The position numbers and the translations under genes are program-made. Below are positions 60,371 through 64,000 of a DNA stretch of 64,000 nucleotides, one piece after another (position 1 is the first letter of the stretch; the number at the start of each line of letters is the position of its first letter). Source of the DNA: Serinicoccus profundi (GTDB lineage Bacteria; Actinomycetota; Actinomycetes; Actinomycetales; Dermatophilaceae); NCBI RefSeq assembly GCF_008001015.1, contig NZ_CP042862.1, positions 2,976,001-3,040,000 on the forward strand, read 5' to 3'. The notes beneath the pieces are model-generated. The model ran no database searches. It saw nothing but the letters and a program-made list of their open reading frames with translations, and was not told the origin of the DNA.

Positions 60371-60399
60371 TTGCGACGGCGCGGAGGCGACGACATACT
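60371..60399 (+). promoter_or_regulatory. Probable leaderless promoter of the dap operon
   Basis: TTGCGA (60371-60376) and CATACT (60394-60399) are separated by 17 bp, and the GTG of dapB starts 6 nt after the -10 box. Transcription would begin at the start codon. Confidence 0.6.
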
Positions 60400-60405
60400 C
60401 CTCTG

Positions 60406-61110
60406 GTGCCCACTTCCCTCGGACTCTTCGGCACCGGACGCCTCGGCTCGGCGATCCGGCGGCTCGCCGACGCCCGCGACGACGTGGACCTCCGCTGGGC
60501 CGTCGGTCGGGAAGCGGCGAGCGACCTCGAACAGGTCGACGTCGTCATTGACGTCAGCACCGGACCGGCCGTCGCCCAGCACCTCACCTGGGCCCGCCGC
60601 ACCGGCACCGACCTGGTCATCGGCGCCACGGGCTGGGACCCGGCGCTCCTCGCGGACGGCGACCACGGAATCCGTGTCCTCGTGGCCCCCAACTTCTCCC
60701 TCGGCGTCGCCCTGGCACGTCGGCTGAGCCTCCTGCTCGGCGGGTATGCCGCCGCCACGGACCGCGACGGCGTCGCGGTCGACCTCGCGGTCACCGAGAC
60801 GCACCACCGCCACAAGATCGACGCGCCCAGCGGCACCGCACTCGCGCTGCGGGACGCCCTCTCCGTCGGCGCAGCCCGCCACCCGGAGGACGTGCAGACC
60901 ACCAGCCTCCGTCTGGGCGAGGTCATCGGCGACCACGAGGTCACCGTCGCCACCGCCCTGGAGACGATCACGGTCCGGCATACCGCGCACGACCGTGACC
61001 TCTTCGCCGCCGGTGCGCTCACCGCAGCCACCTGGCTCACCACCCGGCCCGCCCCGGGCCTGTACACCCTCGACGACCTCGCCGAGGACCACCTGAAGGA
61101 GACAGCATGA
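60406..61110 (+). CDS. dapB: 4-hydroxy-tetrahydrodipicolinate reductase
   Basis: A 234-residue reductase, a little shorter than the usual 245-270. NAD(P) binding: LFGTGRLGSAI (about 7-17). Catalytic segment: ETHHRHKIDAPSGTALALRD (about 125-144) with the general-acid His and substrate Lys. It reduces HTPA in lysine and meso-diaminopimelate synthesis. It starts with GTG behind a probable leaderless promoter and overlaps dapA by 4 nt. Confidence 0.92.
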   Translation: MPTSLGLFGTGRLGSAIRRLADARDDVDLRWAVGREAASDLEQVDVVIDVSTGPAVAQHLTWARRTGTDLVIGATGWDPALLADGDHGIRVLVAPNFSLGVALARRLSLLLGGYAAATDRDGVAVDLAVTETHHRHKIDAPSGTALALRDALSVGAARHPEDVQTTSLRLGEVIGDHEVTVATALETITVRHTAHDRDLFAAGALTAATWLTTRPAPGLYTLDDLAEDHLKETA

Positions 61111-62138
61111 GCACCAGCCTCACCGCCGCACCGTTCACCGGCCTCGGCGTCGCCCTCGCGACGCCGTTCACCACCGGGACCGACGCCGTGGGTGGGGCAC
61201 GAAAGCCCGCCGTCGACCACGCCGCCTTCGGGCGCCTGGTGGAGCACGTGCTGGCCGACGGTCTCGGCGTGGACTGGCTCGTGGTGCTGGGCTCGACCGG
61301 TGAGGCCGCCACGGTCTCGGACACCGAGCGGCACGCCCTCGTGCGCCAGGCGGTCGAGCTCAGCCGCGGCGACGGCCCGGTCCGCGGCACCCCCGTCGTC
61401 GTCGGTGTCGGTCACAACGACACCGAGCGCACCTGCGAGCTCGCCGCGCAGGCCGCCGCAGCCGGCGCGGACGCCGTGCTCGTGGTGACGCCGTTCTACA
61501 ACAAGCCGCAGGTCAGTGGGCTGGTCGCGCACTACCGCGCGGTCGCCGAGGCGGCGGCCGGGCTGCCGGTCATCGCCTACAACGTGCCGGGCCGCACCGG
61601 GTGCAACATCACCCCGGACGCGATGCGCCAGCTCTGGGAGATCGACCAGGTCGTGGCGGTCAAGGAGAGCTCGGGCGACCTGCGCCAGCTCGCGCAGCTG
61701 TGCCAGGAGGCCCCTCGGGGTCGTGCGGTGCTGGCTGGTGACGACGACCTCGCGCTGGCCGGGATCGCCGTCGGCGCGCAAGGCCTGGTCTCGGTCTGCG
61801 CCAATGTCGCTCCGGTCGAGACCCGCCGTCTGGTCCACGCCGCCCTGGCCAGCGACCTGGGCCTCGCGCGGGAGATCAACGCCGTGCTCGCACCGCTCAT
61901 GGACGCGATGTTCGCCGAGACGAACCCGGTACCGGTCAAGGCGGCGCTCGCCTGCCTGGGCCTGGCCACCGCCCACGTCCGCCTCCCCCTCTCCCCCGCC
62001 GAGCCGGACACCTGGACCCGGGTCCAGGGCGCCCTCGCGGGGGTGCAGTCCGCCCGCCGCAGTGCCCGCGGAGCCCGGATCGGCCAGCTGCCGACCCAGC
62101 TCGCGGTGCCCCACGACGCCGCCGCCCTCGCCTCGTGA
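61107..62138 (+). CDS. dapA: 4-hydroxy-tetrahydrodipicolinate synthase
   Basis: A 343-residue TIM-barrel aldolase. Schiff-base Lys is in VVAVKESSGDL, the active-site Tyr in IAYNVPGRTG, and GSTGEA replaces the common GTTGES. The C-terminus is about 40 residues longer than in most DapA. It condenses pyruvate with aspartate semialdehyde. Overlaps dapB and dapD by 4 nt. Confidence 0.95.
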   Translation: MSTSLTAAPFTGLGVALATPFTTGTDAVGGARKPAVDHAAFGRLVEHVLADGLGVDWLVVLGSTGEAATVSDTERHALVRQAVELSRGDGPVRGTPVVVGVGHNDTERTCELAAQAAAAGADAVLVVTPFYNKPQVSGLVAHYRAVAEAAAGLPVIAYNVPGRTGCNITPDAMRQLWEIDQVVAVKESSGDLRQLAQLCQEAPRGRAVLAGDDDLALAGIAVGAQGLVSVCANVAPVETRRLVHAALASDLGLAREINAVLAPLMDAMFAETNPVPVKAALACLGLATAHVRLPLSPAEPDTWTRVQGALAGVQSARRSARGARIGQLPTQLAVPHDAAALAS

Positions 62139-62944
62139 GCACCGTAACCACGACGCCGCACGAGCTCGAGGCTGTCTTCTCCGACGGTGGTGACCCCACC
62201 GTCGCGGACGTCGAGCAGCTGCTCACCGCGCTCGAGGAGGGCACGGTGCGGGCCGCCAGCCGCGACGAGCAGGGCCGATGGACGGCCCACGGCTGGGTCA
62301 AGCGCGGAATCCTCACCGCCTTCCGGCTGAGCGAGACCGTCGAGATCGACTGGCCCGGCGGCAGCGTCGACAAGTCGCTCGTGCCCGCGCGCCGGATCAC
62401 CGCGAGCGACGGCATACGCCTCGTACCGGGCGGCACCTCCCTCCGACGTGGCACCCACCTCGCCCCCGGCGTGGTCGTCATGCCCCCGAGCTACGTCAAC
62501 GTCGGGGGGTATGTCGGCGCCGGCTCGATGATCGACAGCCACGTGCTCGTCGGCTCCTGCGCGCAGGTCGGCTCGGGCGTCCACCTGTCGACCGCGGTGC
62601 AGCTCGGTGGCGTGCTGGAGCCGGTCGGTGCCCGGCCGGTCGTCGTCGAGGACGGGGTCTTCGTCGGGGCGCAGTGCGGGCTCTACGAAGGCGTCGTCGT
62701 GCGCCGTGGAGCCGTCCTCGCCCCTGGCGTCACGCTCACGGCCGGATCTACGATCTACGACCTGGTCCAGCAGCGTGAGGTGCGCGGTGAGGTGCCGGAG
62801 AACGCCGTCGTCGTCCCCGGGTCGCGGCCCGCACGGGGCGACTACGCCGACGTCCTCGGCCTCTCGCTCTACGCGCCGGTGATCGTGAAGTACCGCGACG
62901 CCTCCACCGACGCGGCCACGGCCCTCGAGGAGTCGCTGCGGTGA
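62135..62944 (+). CDS. dapD: Tetrahydrodipicolinate N-succinyltransferase
   Basis: A 269-residue hexapeptide acyltransferase. The N-terminal helical part is followed by a left-handed beta-helix from about residue 95 (MPPSYVNVGGYVGAGSMIDSHVLVG), the conserved segment for CoA binding. It starts the succinylase branch of DAP synthesis. GTG start, overlapping dapA; the end overlaps dapC (GTGA). Confidence 0.93.
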   Translation: MSTVTTTPHELEAVFSDGGDPTVADVEQLLTALEEGTVRAASRDEQGRWTAHGWVKRGILTAFRLSETVEIDWPGGSVDKSLVPARRITASDGIRLVPGGTSLRRGTHLAPGVVVMPPSYVNVGGYVGAGSMIDSHVLVGSCAQVGSGVHLSTAVQLGGVLEPVGARPVVVEDGVFVGAQCGLYEGVVVRRGAVLAPGVTLTAGSTIYDLVQQREVRGEVPENAVVVPGSRPARGDYADVLGLSLYAPVIVKYRDASTDAATALEESLR

Positions 62945-64000
62945 TCACGGCGACCAGGGTGGCGGGCCAGGGCCTGTCACCGATCCGACGCATGTCGCTC
63001 GGCGCCCCGCCGGACGCGATCAACCTGGGTCTCGGCGAGCCGGGGTGGGCGATGCCCGACCTCGGTGCCCCTGCGGGTCCGACGCCGCTGGCCTACGGCC
63101 CCAACACCTCCGACCCCGAGCTGGTCCGCGCGATCGGACGGTATGCGGGCGCGCTTGCGGGTGGGTCCACTCCCTCGGACACCTCGGCCCCGGTCACAGC
63201 CGGGCACGGCCAGTCGCCTGGGCTGTCCCCCGACCAGGTCATGGTCACGGCCGGCAGCCAGGCGGCGCTCTTCGCGCTGTTCAGCGCCTATGTCGAGCCC
63301 GGATCGGTCGTGCTGGTCCCCGATCCCGGCTTCGTCGCCTACCCCACCTTGGCGCGGATGTGCGGGGCGACACCGGTCGGCTACCCGCTCGGCGCCGGCG
63401 GCGACCTCGATGCCGAGGCGCTGGCCGACGCCCTCGGTGCCCACCCGCATACCTCGCTCGTCGTGCTCAACCACCCGGCCAACCCCACCGGGGGCGTGGC
63501 CTCCGCCGCCGCGCTGGAGCAGGTGGCGCGACGCTGCGACGAGCGTGACGTGCTGCTCGTGAGCGACGAGGTGTATGCCGAACTGTGGGTCGACGAGCGC
63601 CCCACTTCCCTACGCGAGGTGACCGACAACGGGGTGGCGCTCGGCTCGATGAGCAAGGCCTTCGCCGCCCCGGGGCTGCGCATCGGCTGGGCCACGGGCG
63701 ACCCCGACGTGCTCGCCCCAGCACGGCTGGTGCACAACGCCATGACCACTGCACCGTCGCGGCTCTCGCAGGCCGCCGCGCTCGCCCTGCTGGAGTCGGC
63801 TGAGCAGGTGCTGCCGGCCGCCCGGGAGGAGATCCGGACGCGGTGGGAGACGGTCGATGTGATCGCTCCCCATCTCTGCCGTTCTGCGCGGAGGATCGTG
63901 GGCGAGCGCCACCCGGCGACCCTGCCGAGGACCGCCGGGCGGGTCGGCTTCTACCTCTGGCTGCCCCTGCCCCACGACGTCGAGGAGCACGGCCGGTCCG
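62941..64000 (+). CDS. dapC: Succinyldiaminopimelate aminotransferase, 3' end outside window
   Basis: At least 353 residues of a fold-type I PLP aminotransferase, open at the window edge. Seen are INLGLGEPGWAMP, VTAGSQAALFALF, HPANPTGG, VSDEVYAEL and the PLP Lys in SMSKAFAAPGLRIGW. Position after dapD with a 4-nt overlap gives the substrate. About 15-40 residues are probably missing. Confidence 0.9.
   Translation, partial: MITATRVAGQGLSPIRRMSLGAPPDAINLGLGEPGWAMPDLGAPAGPTPLAYGPNTSDPELVRAIGRYAGALAGGSTPSDTSAPVTAGHGQSPGLSPDQVMVTAGSQAALFALFSAYVEPGSVVLVPDPGFVAYPTLARMCGATPVGYPLGAGGDLDAEALADALGAHPHTSLVVLNHPANPTGGVASAAALEQVARRCDERDVLLVSDEVYAELWVDERPTSLREVTDNGVALGSMSKAFAAPGLRIGWATGDPDVLAPARLVHNAMTTAPSRLSQAAALALLESAEQVLPAAREEIRTRWETVDVIAPHLCRSARRIVGERHPATLPRTAGRVGFYLWLPLPHDVEEHGRS

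Noticed and set aside
59982-62114. A 710-codon minus-strand open frame
   Set aside because: Antisense to the dap operon and the repeat array; part of its translation is simply the repeated units.

Overview
The window reads as chromosome of a high-GC actinobacterium, most likely Micrococcales of the Intrasporangiaceae/Ornithinimicrobiaceae type. The reasons are very high third-position G+C, many GTG starts, 1-4 nt gene overlaps, probable leaderless promoters, actinobacterial families (DUF4235, DUF3817) and a succinylase-type dap operon. The genus placement is inference; no rRNA or tRNA gene was found.

Layout. 1-5.3 kb: a thiamine-type ABC transporter on the minus strand (ATPase cut by the window edge, permease, substrate-binding lipoprotein). 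It has two separate TPP riboswitches and is interrupted by a VapBC pair and an AbiEi-like gene. 5.2-6 kb: two small membrane-protein genes. 6.07-15.19 kb: a visibly AT-richer cassette with a Pgl/bacillosamine-type glycan initiation set (dehydratase, aminotransferase, phosphosugar transferase, acetyltransferase, GT4), a sulfotransferase, a polymerase-like membrane protein and a flippase. It ends exactly at a truncated second copy of cysD. 15.6-18 kb: Wzz/tyrosine autokinase and a SGNH-like protein. 17.97-19.37 kb: a degraded ISL3 element with intact target duplication. 19.4-23.3 kb: wecB-wecC (UDP-ManNAcA) coupled to an APC permease. 23.3-27.5 kb: response regulator, exported Ig-like protein, SipW-type signal peptidase, TasA/camelysin-like protein, GAF histidine kinase. 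27.5-33.4 kb: cysN, cysD, an APS kinase, cysQ and an SLC13/TrkA-C permease. 33.6-45.3 kb: a second polysaccharide module (glycoside hydrolase, flippase, two sulfotransferases, Wzz-like pseudokinase, APH-like kinase, Wzy-like polymerase, GT2, fused Alg14/Alg13-type transferase). 45.3-51.7 kb: a 1782-residue PKD/LamG surface protein and a small exported protein. 51.8-60 kb: ATP-grasp ligase, DUF3817, esterase, a DUF4956-VTC-carbohydrate-binding operon, a strong hairpin, and a NarL-type two-component system. 60.1-64 kb: a short two-orientation repeat array, then dapB-dapA-dapD-dapC (last gene cut).

How it fits together. cysND plus APS kinase make PAPS, cysQ removes the by-product PAP, and the SLC13 permease probably brings in sulfate. 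The window holds three sulfotransferases but no reductive branch (no cysH or cysI). The simplest reading is a sulfated surface or exopolysaccharide locus with its own PAPS supply, placed between two Wzx/Wzy/Wzz modules. A 357-bp direct repeat (the 5' part of cysD) 14.2 kb apart, a composition change at the same point, and the absence of a genome-typical octamer (GGTATGCC/GGCATACC) from 4.7 to 25.6 kb suggest that part of the locus came in by recombination.

Limits: all calls are by reading sequence and translated motifs; no database search or composition calculation was run.
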